A stretch of DNA of 64,000 nucleotides from Crystallibacter degradans. Its GTDB lineage: Bacteria > Actinomycetota > Actinomycetes > Actinomycetales > Micrococcaceae. The stretch lies in assembly GCF_012952295.1 (NCBI RefSeq), contig NZ_JABBCH010000006.1, positions 186,001-250,000 on the forward strand, given 5' to 3'. Each line of letters begins with the position of its first letter. The stretch's first letter is position 1. A program made the translations under genes and the position numbers. The notes under the pieces are model-generated. The model had not been told where the DNA came from. It worked only from the letters and a program-made list of their open reading frames with translations, and ran no database searches. Of this stretch, positions 42,120 through 51,023 are shown piece by piece.

Positions 42120-43142
42120 GTGGGAAAGACAATCCGTGTAGCAGCAGTCCAAGCCGAGCCTGTCTGGCTCGACGCGGAAGGCACCACTAAAAAGACCATC
42201 GACCTGATTGGCCAGGCTGCAGCCGAAGGTGCCGAACTGGTGGCGTTTCCCGAGACCTGGATCCCGGGCTACCCGGTCTTCCTCTGGTCCTACCCTGTCT
42301 ATCAGCAGATGGAGTTTGTGGCTCGCTACCATGCCAACTCGATCACGGTGGACGGCGACCAGTTGCGCCGCATCCGCGAAGCCGCTCGTGAGAATCAGAT
42401 CAGCGTGGTTTTGGGCTTTAGCGAGAAGGACGGCGGCTCCCTTTACATGGCGCAAGCCATCATCGGGCCGGATGGGGAGACCATCCTACACCGCCGCAAA
42501 CTCAAGCCCACCCATGCGGAGCGCACCCTTTTCGGTGAAAGCGACGGCAGCGGAATCAAGGTCGTCGAAACTGCCATCGGCCGCGTCGGTGCTTTGAACT
42601 GCTTTGAGCACATTCAGCCGCTGACCAAGTACGCCATGTACGCACAGAACGAGCAAATTCACGTCGCAGGTTGGCCATGCCTGGGCATCTTGGGCAATGT
42701 GCCGGCGCTAAGCCCGGAATCGATCATCGCCGCGTCCCAGACCTATGCTCTGGAGGGCAGCGCCTTCGTCATCATGGCCACCCAGATCATGTCCGACGAG
42801 GGCGCCCGAAAGTTCCCGGATGCCGAGGGCGGTCCCACTCCGGTGTACACCGGTGGCGGCGGATTCGCCCGGATCTTTGGTCCGCATTCCGGCCTGATCA
42901 GCCAGCCGATGGATCCAACGGAGGAAGGCCTCGTCTATGCAGACCTTGACCTCGCCCAGATCGCTCTCGCGAAGAACACGGTTGACCCCGCGGGTCACTA
43001 TGCTCGCGCAGACGTCACTCGCCTGATCTTCGATGACCGTCCAAAAAAGCCGATGATCAAGCCTGAGGAATTCGATTCCAAGGAGTTTGAAGACCTCCGC
43101 AACGAGGATGACGGAATCGAAGAGGCTTCGGTCTTCGCGTAG
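42120..43142 (+). CDS. Nitrilase
   Basis: A 340-residue nitrilase hydrolysing nitriles to acids and ammonia. The triad is intact: Glu45 (FPETW), Lys in the RKLKPTHAER block (127-129), Cys161 (NCFEHIQPLTKYAM). The usual residue after Cys is Trp; here Phe. The C-terminal 40 residues are charged. GTG start after AAGGAG. It is a lone catabolic gene with its regulator, flanked by direct repeats. Confidence 0.92.
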   Translation: MGKTIRVAAVQAEPVWLDAEGTTKKTIDLIGQAAAEGAELVAFPETWIPGYPVFLWSYPVYQQMEFVARYHANSITVDGDQLRRIREAARENQISVVLGFSEKDGGSLYMAQAIIGPDGETILHRRKLKPTHAERTLFGESDGSGIKVVETAIGRVGALNCFEHIQPLTKYAMYAQNEQIHVAGWPCLGILGNVPALSPESIIAASQTYALEGSAFVIMATQIMSDEGARKFPDAEGGPTPVYTGGGGFARIFGPHSGLISQPMDPTEEGLVYADLDLAQIALAKNTVDPAGHYARADVTRLIFDDRPKKPMIKPEEFDSKEFEDLRNEDDGIEEASVFA

Positions 43143-43177
43143 GTTCGCGGCCTGCCCAGGGCAGTTCAGCGCATGAC

Positions 43178-43210
43178 GGCGGGCGGCGGGCTAATTGCCA
43201 ACCGCCCGCC
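43178..43210. terminator. Hairpin between nitrilase and hydrolase, ACGACGGCG family
   Basis: GGCGGGCGG and CCGCCCGCC pair across a 15-base loop between two convergent genes, so it can serve both. Preceded by the shared ATGACGGCGGG arm. Confidence 0.65.
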
Positions 43211-43266
43211 TATGCGTTGCGCTGGTTGCCCTACCGCAACCGCGCGTCATTTATAGATGAGCTTGG

Positions 43267-43304
43267 GCTCAGGAACCAAGCCGCAGGGTCTCCCAGCCGC
43301 CCTG
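43267..43304 (-). repeat. 38-bp direct repeat, right copy
   Basis: This copy is the functional 3' end of the hydrolase gene, matching 40968-41005 with a single mismatch. Confidence 0.75.
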
Positions 43305-46133
43305 GCCGATGACGATCCGCTTGTTGATCCGGTTCTTGGTCACCGCGTAGTGGTACAGCGTGCCGTTCATGTCCCGGGCGAGGATACCCATCCCGCCGTC
43401 GGCCACATGATTGGGAATGGCGGAGAGGTGGCCCATGGCGTTCCAACCGGACCGGCCGACCACCCGTCGCTCTTCGGAAATGAAGCGGCCGGCTCCGTTG
43501 GAGCGGTACAGCTTCAGTTGGCCGGTGGTCATCTTGACCACCAGGTCCATCCTGGCGTCCTGATCGTAGTCCATCGCCATCAGGTCCAGGTTGCGCCAGC
43601 CGGAGGAACCGATCAGCGTGCGGGGACCGTGCTTCTCGCCTGTCGGGTTGGTGTAGGCGTAGAGCTTGCCGTCGCGCAGATTCTTGGCGATGACGCCGGG
43701 GAACTTATCGCCCCTGCGCCAGTCGGTCACGAGCACGTCGTAACCCTGCCAGCCGCCGCTGCCGATCACCGCGCGCTGGAAGCCGCCGGTTGTCCGGCCG
43801 TAGTCGACGGTCAGCTGGCCGTTCTTCCAGTTCGCCACGAGGTCCTGGACGCCGTCGTTGTTCCAGTCCGCCACATCCACCTTGAGCGCGCTCTGCCAGC
43901 CTGCGGACACGAAGGTCCGCCGGGCCAGGTCGCCGCCCTTGGCCGAGGGGTAGGAGTACAAGGAACCGTCGCCCGCCACCGCGGCGATGTCGCCGGGCAG
44001 GATCTTCGCGGTCTTATTGGCCGCCGGAAGCCGGTCCGGCAACACCCGCAGGTCACGGGCCAGCAGAGCCGGCATGTCGTAGGACCAGTGGTTCACTCCG
44101 GGCAGGACCGTCATGGTGGTCTTGGTGAAGCCCTTGTCGGAATAGATCTGTTCGGCACGCTGGGCGGTGCCGAGCGCTGACCAAGTGGCCAGCGTGGTGC
44201 CGCCCAGTCCATCCAGGCTGCCGGCGATCCAGTTGACGTTCATGTTCTTTACCGCGGTGGACGGGGCAGTGGGCATGCTTCGGTAGCCGCCGCCGCCGAC
44301 GATGGTGGCTCCCCCGCCCTTGATCCAGTTCTGCCGGTCGGAGAGCACCTCCATGCTGGTGAACTCTGCGCCGCCGGAGTAGCCGTGGAACCAGACCCGG
44401 CTCGCGTCGACGTCGTACTTTGCAATCAGCATGGCCGCGAGCGAACGGAAATAGTCGCCGTTGCGGTCGATGTCTTCCCACCAGGTGATGCCGCCGACCT
44501 TGTCCGGGGTGATCACCGGGACCATGATCATGTTCTTCTTGGCCGCCTCGGCCGCCATGCCCTTCATGATCGAGCCGGTGGGCTGGTGGACGTAGGACTG
44601 CGCCGGGTAGCTGTAGTCGCCGTGGAAGACGAACACGATGCCCACCGGCTGCGAGGTATCCACGTTGTTGCCGAGCACGTGGTACTGGCTGGTCAGGCCG
44701 TTGGGCGCGGTGTAGTTCCGGTAGGTCAAGGTGCCCGGCGCGGCAGGGTAGGCCACGATCGCGGTCTGGGCCGTGGTAACCGTCCGGGATCGGTAGTTGG
44801 TCTTCGAGCCCGTGATCCGCAACGAAAGCTTCGTCCCGGCGTCGGTGGTTGTCACCTTGTAAGTTGCGGCGGTGGCACCGGTGATGTTCCGGCCGTCGCG
44901 CAGCCACTGGTAGGCCAGGGTGGTGCCCGTTGTCCAGGTGCCCTTCGCGGTGAGCGTGCTGCCCACGAGTGCGCTGCCGCTGATGGTCGCGGCCACGCTG
45001 TTGGCCACCGTGCCCAGGATGACCTTGGCCGTGAGCGCCGAGGTGGCGGAGGTGGCGGTCATGCCGGACTTGGTTCCGGTCACGCGGACGCTGATCCGCT
45101 TGCCTGCGTCGGCGGTGGTCACCTTATAAGTGGTGGCCGTGGCGCCCGTGATCGGCTGGCCCTCGCGCAGCCACTGATAGGTGAAGGTGGCGCCGGTGGT
45201 CCAGGTGCCGACCTTGGCGGTCAGGGTCTGGCCCAGGACTGCGCTGCCGGAAATAGTGGGAAGGACACTGTTCACCACGGGCTGCGGAGTGGCCTTGACG
45301 GTGACCGGGGCTTCGGTAGTAGTGGTCGGCGAAGGGGCCGGCGCAGGTGCTTCGGTGGGCGGTGTTGTCTCCGGCGATTCCGTGGCGGGAGCTTCCGTCT
45401 CTGGCGATTGTGTGGCGGGAGCTTCCGTCTTCGGAGTTTCCGTGGCCGGAGCCTCCGTGGTCGGAACTGGTGCCGGCGTTTCCGATTCCGGAACGCCAGT
45501 GCTCGGGGCAGGCGTCGCGGCATCGGTAGCCGGGGCTGATTCGTCCGCCTCGGGAACTTCCATCAGCGGAGCTTCCTTGGCGGGCTGGACCGTGGCGGAC
45601 CCGGTAGCCTCGGGAGCCGGCTTTGTCGACGCCGCCTCATCGATCCAGGCCGCTTCCACAATCTCGGACACCGTCTTGCTGCCTTCGACAGCGGCGCGGA
45701 ACCGGAGTTCGGCGGCTTCGGTGAACTTGAACGTACGCTGGAACGCCTCATCGCCAGATTCCAGAGCGTCCGAGGTCCACAGCTTCGCCCACTCGCCGTC
45801 CCAGTACACCTGGAGTTCGACGGCCTTGCCGGTCACGTTGGTTGCCTGGCCCTCAAACTTGAGCTCAGGGTCGCCGTCGTCGCGCTTCAGGACTTCCAGC
45901 TTCACAACGGGTTCGGCAGCAGCATCCGCAGCACCGGACGGCGCTGGCTCGGGTGTGGCGAGGACAGATGCCGGAGCAGAGCTGCCGGTCGCATCGTCCG
46001 TGGCCACCGACGTCGAGTCGGTTGTAGACAGGCCGGTAGCCTGCTCACCCGCGTAGGCCGGTGTCGCGGCCGGGATGATGAACCCGGCAGCCAGTATTCC
46101 GGCAGCCGCCAGCGCAGCAAGACGTTCTTTCAC
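43269..46133 (-). CDS. Large secreted hydrolase with Ig-like and FG-GAP domains
   Basis: About 954 residues. Signal peptide (ending ATPAYA), a Thr/Pro/Glu-rich linker with PATE-type repeats (about 200-305), two Ig-like repeats of about 85 residues (ISGSAVLGQTLTA, ISGSALVGSTLTA), an alpha/beta hydrolase domain with HGYSGGAE nucleophile near residue 586, and a C-terminal FG-GAP propeller paralogous to that of the subtilase. A polymer esterase is possible. GTG 46133 follows AGGGG; ATG 46148 is an alternative without such a site. Confidence 0.85.
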   Translation of the reverse strand: MKERLAALAAAGILAAGFIIPAATPAYAGEQATGLSTTDSTSVATDDATGSSAPASVLATPEPAPSGAADAAAEPVVKLEVLKRDDGDPELKFEGQATNVTGKAVELQVYWDGEWAKLWTSDALESGDEAFQRTFKFTEAAELRFRAAVEGSKTVSEIVEAAWIDEAASTKPAPEATGSATVQPAKEAPLMEVPEADESAPATDAATPAPSTGVPESETPAPVPTTEAPATETPKTEAPATQSPETEAPATESPETTPPTEAPAPAPSPTTTTEAPVTVKATPQPVVNSVLPTISGSAVLGQTLTAKVGTWTTGATFTYQWLREGQPITGATATTYKVTTADAGKRISVRVTGTKSGMTATSATSALTAKVILGTVANSVAATISGSALVGSTLTAKGTWTTGTTLAYQWLRDGRNITGATAATYKVTTTDAGTKLSLRITGSKTNYRSRTVTTAQTAIVAYPAAPGTLTYRNYTAPNGLTSQYHVLGNNVDTSQPVGIVFVFHGDYSYPAQSYVHQPTGSIMKGMAAEAAKKNMIMVPVITPDKVGGITWWEDIDRNGDYFRSLAAMLIAKYDVDASRVWFHGYSGGAEFTSMEVLSDRQNWIKGGGATIVGGGGYRSMPTAPSTAVKNMNVNWIAGSLDGLGGTTLATWSALGTAQRAEQIYSDKGFTKTTMTVLPGVNHWSYDMPALLARDLRVLPDRLPAANKTAKILPGDIAAVAGDGSLYSYPSAKGGDLARRTFVSAGWQSALKVDVADWNNDGVQDLVANWKNGQLTVDYGRTTGGFQRAVIGSGGWQGYDVLVTDWRRGDKFPGVIAKNLRDGKLYAYTNPTGEKHGPRTLIGSSGWRNLDLMAMDYDQDARMDLVVKMTTGQLKLYRSNGAGRFISEERRVVGRSGWNAMGHLSAIPNHVADGGMGILARDMNGTLYHYAVTKNRINKRIVIGQGGWETLRLGS

Positions 46134-46308
46134 AGTTTCGCCCCTCATAGAACAGCGGAACCGCGATGCCGGCTCCGATCCACAGGTGAGTGCACGGCAA
46201 GCCGCGACCCTTCCCCCGGGAGAAGCGTAACGTTTCACTTAAAGCTTTCATACCCCAGTTAAACCCCAGTTTCGGAGCGACGCGGGAACCAAAAGCCAAA
46301 GCACGACG

Positions 46309-46339
46309 GCGGGCGGCCGGCTTGCCGCCGACCGCCCGC
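46309..46339 (-). terminator. Hairpin, ACGACGGCG family
   Basis: GCGGGCGG pairs with CCGCCCGC, with further GC pairs inside, 15 bp after the stop of the next gene on the minus strand; GTCGTGCTTTGGCTTTT follows, a usable T-rich tail. Confidence 0.75.
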
Positions 46340-46353
46340 AAAATAGATCGAGC

Positions 46354-46881
46354 TTAGATTGCAAGCTCGGCGCAGATGTCCCGCTCCTGCCCTGAGGTAC
46401 TCACCAGCGTAAACACACCGGTTTCCGGGTCGACCGTGTACACGATCTGGCCGATGTAGTGCGTTGTGGTCGGTCCCTCGGGGACATCCGAGGGGAACAA
46501 GATGAGCCCGTTGTGTCCGGTACTCGTTACCGTAAGGGTGCCGTCCGGATTGGTTTCGGTCTGGGTGACAGAGCCGTCGGTCCTTATTGTGACGGATGCT
46601 AATCCTTCGCCCTGCCGTTTGTTTCCAAGATTCGTGTATGTCAGAACAACTCCCTTACCCGAAGTGATGTTGCGGACAACATTGCCGTTCTCATCGACGA
46701 AGTCTTTGGACCGCAGGTTTCCACCTGTCGCAGTAATGCCAAGATTGAAGCCCGGACAACCCAGTCCGTCCTTCAGCAGAATGTCAGGCTTGTCGGCGGC
46801 CGAGATTGGCTGGGCAGCGGTAAATAACATTGCGGCCGCAGCTGCTACTGAAAGAACGCTACGGCTGGTTTTGGTTTTCAT
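46354..46881 (-). CDS. Small secreted protein of unknown function
   Basis: A 175-residue exported protein: signal peptide ending PISAAD near residue 29, then a beta-rich domain with two Cys (GLGCPGF, DICAEL) that could pair. Contains LVLTYTN-like and VTSTGHNGLILFP segments. ATG at 46881 follows GGAGATAATC. No family recognised. Confidence 0.75.
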   Translation of the reverse strand: MKTKTSRSVLSVAAAAAMLFTAAQPISAADKPDILLKDGLGCPGFNLGITATGGNLRSKDFVDENGNVVRNITSGKGVVLTYTNLGNKRQGEGLASVTIRTDGSVTQTETNPDGTLTVTSTGHNGLILFPSDVPEGPTTTHYIGQIVYTVDPETGVFTLVSTSGQERDICAELAI

Positions 46882-47082
46882 GATTATCTCCAATGCGGAA
46901 TGTTGATGACTATCAGTGCCGCAACGCCAGGTCTTGACGATGGAGACTCAACACTGGAGAACCATCAAACACAGAGAACTTGTAAAAACCTTGGAACACC
47001 GGGCGCAATCAACCATTGACTTCTTCAACCATTCGGATAAGCATTAGTTGTCCGATTAAACGATCAAACAGTGAGGTCACCT

Positions 47083-48501
47083 ATGCCCCGCACCATGCGT
47101 CAACGCTGCCGCACGATTGTTTCAACTTCCGCACTTTCAGTCCTGCTCGCCGCCGCGTCCTTCTCCCCTGCCGCCGTTGCTGCTCCGCCGGCATCCGACG
47201 CCGGCACCGCAACCGACACCGATGCGCAGCAAGTACCGTCCACCGTCGCCACCGGGACGCTCGACAACGAAGCCACCTGGCGCGCCGAAGTGCCCGGGGA
47301 CTGGAACGGCAAGCTGGTGCTCTTCGCCCATGGCTTCCGCGGCGGCATCGACAACCCAGCCTGGGACAAAGGTTTCGCCCCCACCGCGACAGAACTAATC
47401 AAGCGTGGGTACGCCGTCGCATCGTCGTCGTACGCCGAAACCGGCTGGGCGCTGGAGACGGCCGCGCAGGACCAGCTCGACACTATGGCCGGGTTCGAGA
47501 AGCAGTTCGGCGAAGCGGACCGCGTCATTGCCGTTGGCCGGTCCATGGGCGGCCTCGTGACCAGCATGATGGCCGAGATTCCGGGAGCCGGCATCGACGG
47601 CGCCGTGAGCACCTGCGGCTTGGTCGGCGGCGGAGTGGCTCTGAACAACTACCAGCTCGATGCGGCGCACGCGGCGGCAGCGCTCCTCCTCCCCGGACGG
47701 GACATCCGGCTGACCGGCTTCACCGCGCCGGAGCAGTCCGACGCGACCATCGCCAGCCTGCGGGCGGCGCTGCAAGAAGCCACGGAATCAGCCGAGGGCA
47801 GGGCGCGGATCGCACTCGTGGCGGCCCTGCTGAACACTCCCACCGAGCTCGACGACGTCGACGTGACGGATCCGGAAGCGCTGGCAGCCACCCAGGCAAA
47901 GCTGGTGCTGGACACCCTGCCGACCGTCATCGAGCGCCGGCACACCATCGTGAACGCGGCAGGCGGGGACAGCGGCTGGACCTCGGGCGTCGACTACGCC
48001 AAGCTTCTGCGCTCCTCCGACCAGCGTAAGCAGGTGGAACACATGTACAAACTGTCCGGTGTCGATCTGTCTGCCGACCTCGCCAGCATCACGGCCAACG
48101 CTGCCATCAAGCCCGATGAAGACGGCCTTGAGTGGATGCTGCGTACCTCCACCCCGACGGGCGAACTGCAGGTGCCGCTGCTGGCAACGCACACCCTCGT
48201 GGACCTGCTGGCACCGGTGGAGTACCAGGAGGAGTACGCCGAAACCGTCCGTCAGGCCGGCGAGCGCTCCTTGTTCCGCCAGGCCTTCGTGGACCGCGAG
48301 GGACACTGCAACTTCACCGTGGCCGAGAACGTCGCCTCGGTCGAAGCCATGGACCAGCGCCTGGAGACCGGCAACTGGGCCAACGTGGCCAAGACCTCCG
48401 TCTTGCAGGAAAACGCCGAGGCAATGGGTCTCGACGGCGCCGCCTTCGTCGACTTCCGGCCCGGTGAGTTCATCAACGACCGAGCCTGGACCGGCCGCTA
48501 A
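47083..48501 (+). CDS. Secreted alpha/beta hydrolase
   Basis: A 472-residue exported protein. Signal peptide ends around AVAAPPA. Oxyanion motif FAHGFRGG, nucleophile Ser154 in VGRSMGG, and a late His in REGHCNF. Such enzymes include peptidases and esterases; substrate unknown. ATG at 47083 follows GAGGT; GTG 47071 is less likely. Confidence 0.83.
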   Translation: MPRTMRQRCRTIVSTSALSVLLAAASFSPAAVAAPPASDAGTATDTDAQQVPSTVATGTLDNEATWRAEVPGDWNGKLVLFAHGFRGGIDNPAWDKGFAPTATELIKRGYAVASSSYAETGWALETAAQDQLDTMAGFEKQFGEADRVIAVGRSMGGLVTSMMAEIPGAGIDGAVSTCGLVGGGVALNNYQLDAAHAAAALLLPGRDIRLTGFTAPEQSDATIASLRAALQEATESAEGRARIALVAALLNTPTELDDVDVTDPEALAATQAKLVLDTLPTVIERRHTIVNAAGGDSGWTSGVDYAKLLRSSDQRKQVEHMYKLSGVDLSADLASITANAAIKPDEDGLEWMLRTSTPTGELQVPLLATHTLVDLLAPVEYQEEYAETVRQAGERSLFRQAFVDREGHCNFTVAENVASVEAMDQRLETGNWANVAKTSVLQENAEAMGLDGAAFVDFRPGEFINDRAWTGR

Positions 48502-48529
48502 CCCGAGTTGGCCTCCACGCCATAGCGAC

Positions 48530-48560
48530 GGCGGTGCCCGGCTTACTGCCGGGCATCGCC
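48530..48560. terminator. 13-bp hairpin between convergent genes
   Basis: GGCGGTGCCCGGC and GCCGGGCATCGCC flank TTACT; one G-U pair. TCTGTCTGTG follows. Serves the hydrolase and the 98-residue gene that converge here. Confidence 0.7.
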
Positions 48561-48576
48561 TCTGTCTGTGGCCCGA

Positions 48577-48873
48577 CTACATCAGCAGGTTGTGCAGCGG
48601 GATCTCCGTGGCTTCCGGCATGGTTGTAAACCCGCCCTCCACACCCTTCTGCAGCAAGGGCATGAGTGTGCTGTCACGGAAAGACTCCCAGCTTTCCTTC
48701 GATCCGTGGACGGCGATGACCCTCCAGCCGCCGTCGGATGGTCCGGCGGCGTGGAAGATCTGCCCCGTCGGCCGCTGGCCTTCGCCCGGATGGGCCGCGG
48801 CCACCGATGCCTCGTACTGGTCCTTGGTGCCGCCGGGAAAGAAATGCACGATCGCGTAGGCCGACGTTTCCAT
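48577..48873 (-). CDS. Small dimeric alpha/beta-barrel-like protein
   Basis: A 98-residue protein with the beta-alpha-beta pattern of antibiotic-biosynthesis-monooxygenase-like folds: YAIVHFFPGGTKDQYEASV, then WRVIAVHGSKESWESFRD. ATG at 48873 follows AAGGAGG; the frame extends upstream without start signals. Function unknown. Confidence 0.75.
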   Translation of the reverse strand: METSAYAIVHFFPGGTKDQYEASVAAAHPGEGQRPTGQIFHAAGPSDGGWRVIAVHGSKESWESFRDSTLMPLLQKGVEGGFTTMPEATEIPLHNLLM

Positions 48874-49035
48874 GAGTGCCTCCTTCGACTGTTGGAATGA
48901 ACCAATGGTGGCCCTGTAGCGCCGGGCAGACAATAGGCCTTCCGCCATACTTCGGCTCCCACATGACTGTGTGTCACGGTTAGGACCAAAGTCCCTAGTA
49001 ATCCGCAGTGCTGAATCGTTATCCTGAACGTGACG

Positions 49036-49083
49036 CATCAACAAAACCACGGCTTCGTTGGGGAGGCCGCGGCTTTGTTGATG
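49036..49083 (-). repeat. 18-bp inverted repeat
   Basis: Arms start CATCAACAAA and end TTTGTTGATG. Two A-C mismatches on plus-strand RNA become G-U pairs on minus-strand RNA, so the minus transcript forms a continuous stem with a 12-base loop. Confidence 0.6.
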
Positions 49084-49100
49084 AAGGCTGGGGGAAATCC

Positions 49101-49140
49101 GTGTGGAGCCTGGCGCATTGGGGAACAACAGGCTCCACAC
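49101..49140. repeat. 12-bp perfect inverted repeat
   Basis: GTGTGGAGCCTG and CAGGCTCCACAC flank 16 bases, 17 bp after the previous hairpin. Confidence 0.6.
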
Positions 49141-49311
49141 AACTCCTGCCGCTCGCCGGCCGACGCCGGAACAGCGAAACTCACTGCGCTTATTCAGGAA
49201 CGCCGCAGTTCATGCCCACACAACGTGTCGCCATCCTTAGACTTAGCCAGCTTCTGCCTGCCCCATGTACGATCCAAAGAACATTTATTTCGATGTGGGG
49301 GCAGAATAAAT

Positions 49312-50121
49312 ATGGATCACTCGGGGGCACCGCCCAAGCGCAACGTTGCGGTTTTCCTAGACATGGAAAACCTCATGGGTGGGTATCAAAAGGACGTCAA
49401 ATCGGTTCCCATCGGCAGCATAGTTAGAGAAGTACAAAATGTGGTTCAAAGCCACGGCGTAGGATCACTCGTTGCTTTAACGAGGGCGTACGCCAACTGG
49501 GGCAGAGCTGACATGGCGGCCTATCGACGGGAAATGCTGGAAAACGGCGTCGAGCCCGTTCAGGTCTTTTCGTTCAATCAAGATGTCAAAAACGCTGCAG
49601 ACATTGAACTCGTGGTTGATGCCCTTGAGGTCGCAACCGATTCCCCGTGGGTCGACGTTTTTGTCATCGTCAGCGGTGATGGCGGGTATATCCCTCTGAT
49701 AAGGCGGCTTCACGTCTTGGGCAAATACACGATGGTTGTCACCACATCCCATTTTGCTTCTGGCAGGGTCAGTAAGCTCTTACGCTCAGCGGCCGATCAC
49801 TTTCACACGATTCAGCTGGATGACGGAGCGGTAGCGGAAAGTAGCGTAACGGCCGAGACCAGTCGCATTCCGACCATTACCGAATACAAACAGTCGATCG
49901 ACGCATTCCTGAAAAAGGATCCCACACTCACTGTTAATGGTCGCGTACAAGGCGCTGGGTTAGGCACTCTACTCCGTAAACGTTGGCCTGACGGAGATTA
50001 CAAAAATTTTGGTCACCGAACATTGGGATCATTCGTGGAAGAACACTGTGGCAAGCAGATGTTTCGCCCAAACACCACCAACCTTGCCCCGGCCACAGGT
50101 GAATTGGCGAGCATCCGCTAG
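49312..50121 (+). CDS. NYN-domain (PIN-like) protein with C-terminal OST-HTH-like domain
   Basis: A 269-residue putative ribonuclease. NYN domain at 10-165: VAVFLDMENLMGGY with the first acidic residues, KNAADIELVVDAL and VFVIVSGDGGYIPLIRRL with the later Asp residues of the metal site. The C-terminal 80 residues (GAGLGTLLRKRWPDGDYKNFGHRTLGSFVEE) resemble the LOTUS/OST-HTH RNA-binding fold. Base composition is visibly less GC-rich than neighbours, suggesting transfer. Start at 49312, after GGGGGCAG; longer frames are unsupported. Confidence 0.83.
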   Translation: MDHSGAPPKRNVAVFLDMENLMGGYQKDVKSVPIGSIVREVQNVVQSHGVGSLVALTRAYANWGRADMAAYRREMLENGVEPVQVFSFNQDVKNAADIELVVDALEVATDSPWVDVFVIVSGDGGYIPLIRRLHVLGKYTMVVTTSHFASGRVSKLLRSAADHFHTIQLDDGAVAESSVTAETSRIPTITEYKQSIDAFLKKDPTLTVNGRVQGAGLGTLLRKRWPDGDYKNFGHRTLGSFVEEHCGKQMFRPNTTNLAPATGELASIR

Positions 50122-50177
50122 ACGAGCTCGCGTCGGGAATGAAGTGACCCTGGACTTCGCCACAAACTAAGTACGAC

Positions 50178-50208
50178 GGCGGGTGGTTGCCTTAGGCAGC
50201 CACCCGCC
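50178..50208 (+). terminator. 14-bp hairpin, ACGACGGCG family
   Basis: GGCGGGTGGTTGCC and GGCAGCCACCCGCC flank TTA, 57 bp after the NYN stop, followed by GCTTCGTTCT. Confidence 0.75.
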
Positions 50209-50363
50209 GCTTCGTTCTGCGAGGCGTCACGGCCGCATCAAGAATTCCTGTGCGAAGCACGACTGCATAACTGTCCTTGTGAGCCCGATTCGGGCGCGCC
50301 TAATCTGGAATTTAGGGACGTGCAGCAGGGCTGAGAGGCCCTTGACCCGCAGGAGGGATTGCC

Positions 50364-51005
50364 ATGAAAGCAGAAGCCGCTGGGGCAGGCCACTACGAAA
50401 GCCACCGGGACCATCCGGCACGGCCAACCAGGCTTGGCGGGGTGAAAATCGGCTCCGCTTTCTTCGGTTGGATGACAGCCACCGGCATTTTCGTCCTGCT
50501 GGCCGGACTCGCCGCCGCGATCGGCGCCCTCTTCGGCATCGCCGGCAGCGCCGACCCGAGCCTCCTTGCCGAACAAGCGGGACAAGGCCTGCAGAGCATT
50601 AGCATCATCGGTGCGGTGATTCTGGCCGTCATCACCTTCCTCGCCTACTTTTCCGGCGGTTACGTCGCCGGCCGCATGGCGCGTTACGACGGAGCCAGGC
50701 AGGGTGTCGCCGTCTGGCTTTGGGCCGTCGTCGTAGCGGGGATTATCGCCGCGCTCGGAACCGTGACCGGCACGGTGTCCGGAGCGCAACTGGATGTCCC
50801 GGCCCTCCTTGCCAGCTTCCCCGGGGTTCCTCTCAATGAGGGGACGATGACAACCGGCGGAATAGTGGTGCTGATCGGCATCGGGCTGCTCTCGCTTGTG
50901 GCCGCTGTACTAGGCGGCAAGGCCGGCATGCATTATCACCGCAAGGTCGATCAGACCGAGGCAAGCGGCTATGCAGACTGGAACGCCGACGGCAGCGGCG
51001 CCTGA
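50364..51005 (+). CDS. Four-TM membrane protein
   Basis: A 213-residue integral membrane protein with hydrophobic helices at about 35-60, 78-100, 112-135 and 168-190. Has Gly-rich helices and a YVAGRMARYDGARQG loop, similar to YrzE/TIGR04086-like proteins. ATG after AGGAGGGATTGCC. Function unknown. Confidence 0.78.
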   Translation: MKAEAAGAGHYESHRDHPARPTRLGGVKIGSAFFGWMTATGIFVLLAGLAAAIGALFGIAGSADPSLLAEQAGQGLQSISIIGAVILAVITFLAYFSGGYVAGRMARYDGARQGVAVWLWAVVVAGIIAALGTVTGTVSGAQLDVPALLASFPGVPLNEGTMTTGGIVVLIGIGLLSLVAAVLGGKAGMHYHRKVDQTEASGYADWNADGSGA

Positions 51006-51023
51006 CCTTCAGCTTCCAGACGG

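Larger units (their letters stand above)
48874..49311. other. Non-coding stretch with two strong inverted repeats
   Basis: 438 bp between the small protein and the NYN gene. No convincing coding frame. Contains an 18-bp near-perfect inverted repeat (49036-49083) and a 12-bp perfect one (49101-49140), then an AT-rich region leading to the NYN start. It could encode a structured RNA or be the remnant of a mobile element end. Confidence 0.5.

Noticed and set aside
44920-46056. Repeated GTTTCCGTGGC-type sequence in the hydrolase gene, looking like a short tandem array
   Set aside because: It is the Pro/Ala/Thr/Glu linker of the protein; repeat units vary and there are no spacers, so it is not a CRISPR or VNTR call.
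50310-50365. GGGCTGAGAGGCCCTTGACCCGCAGG before the four-TM gene, resembling a TPP riboswitch
   Set aside because: Only the CTGAGA and ACCC pieces match; the essential CTGATCTGG and TACCAGCG parts are absent and the gene is not a thiamine gene.
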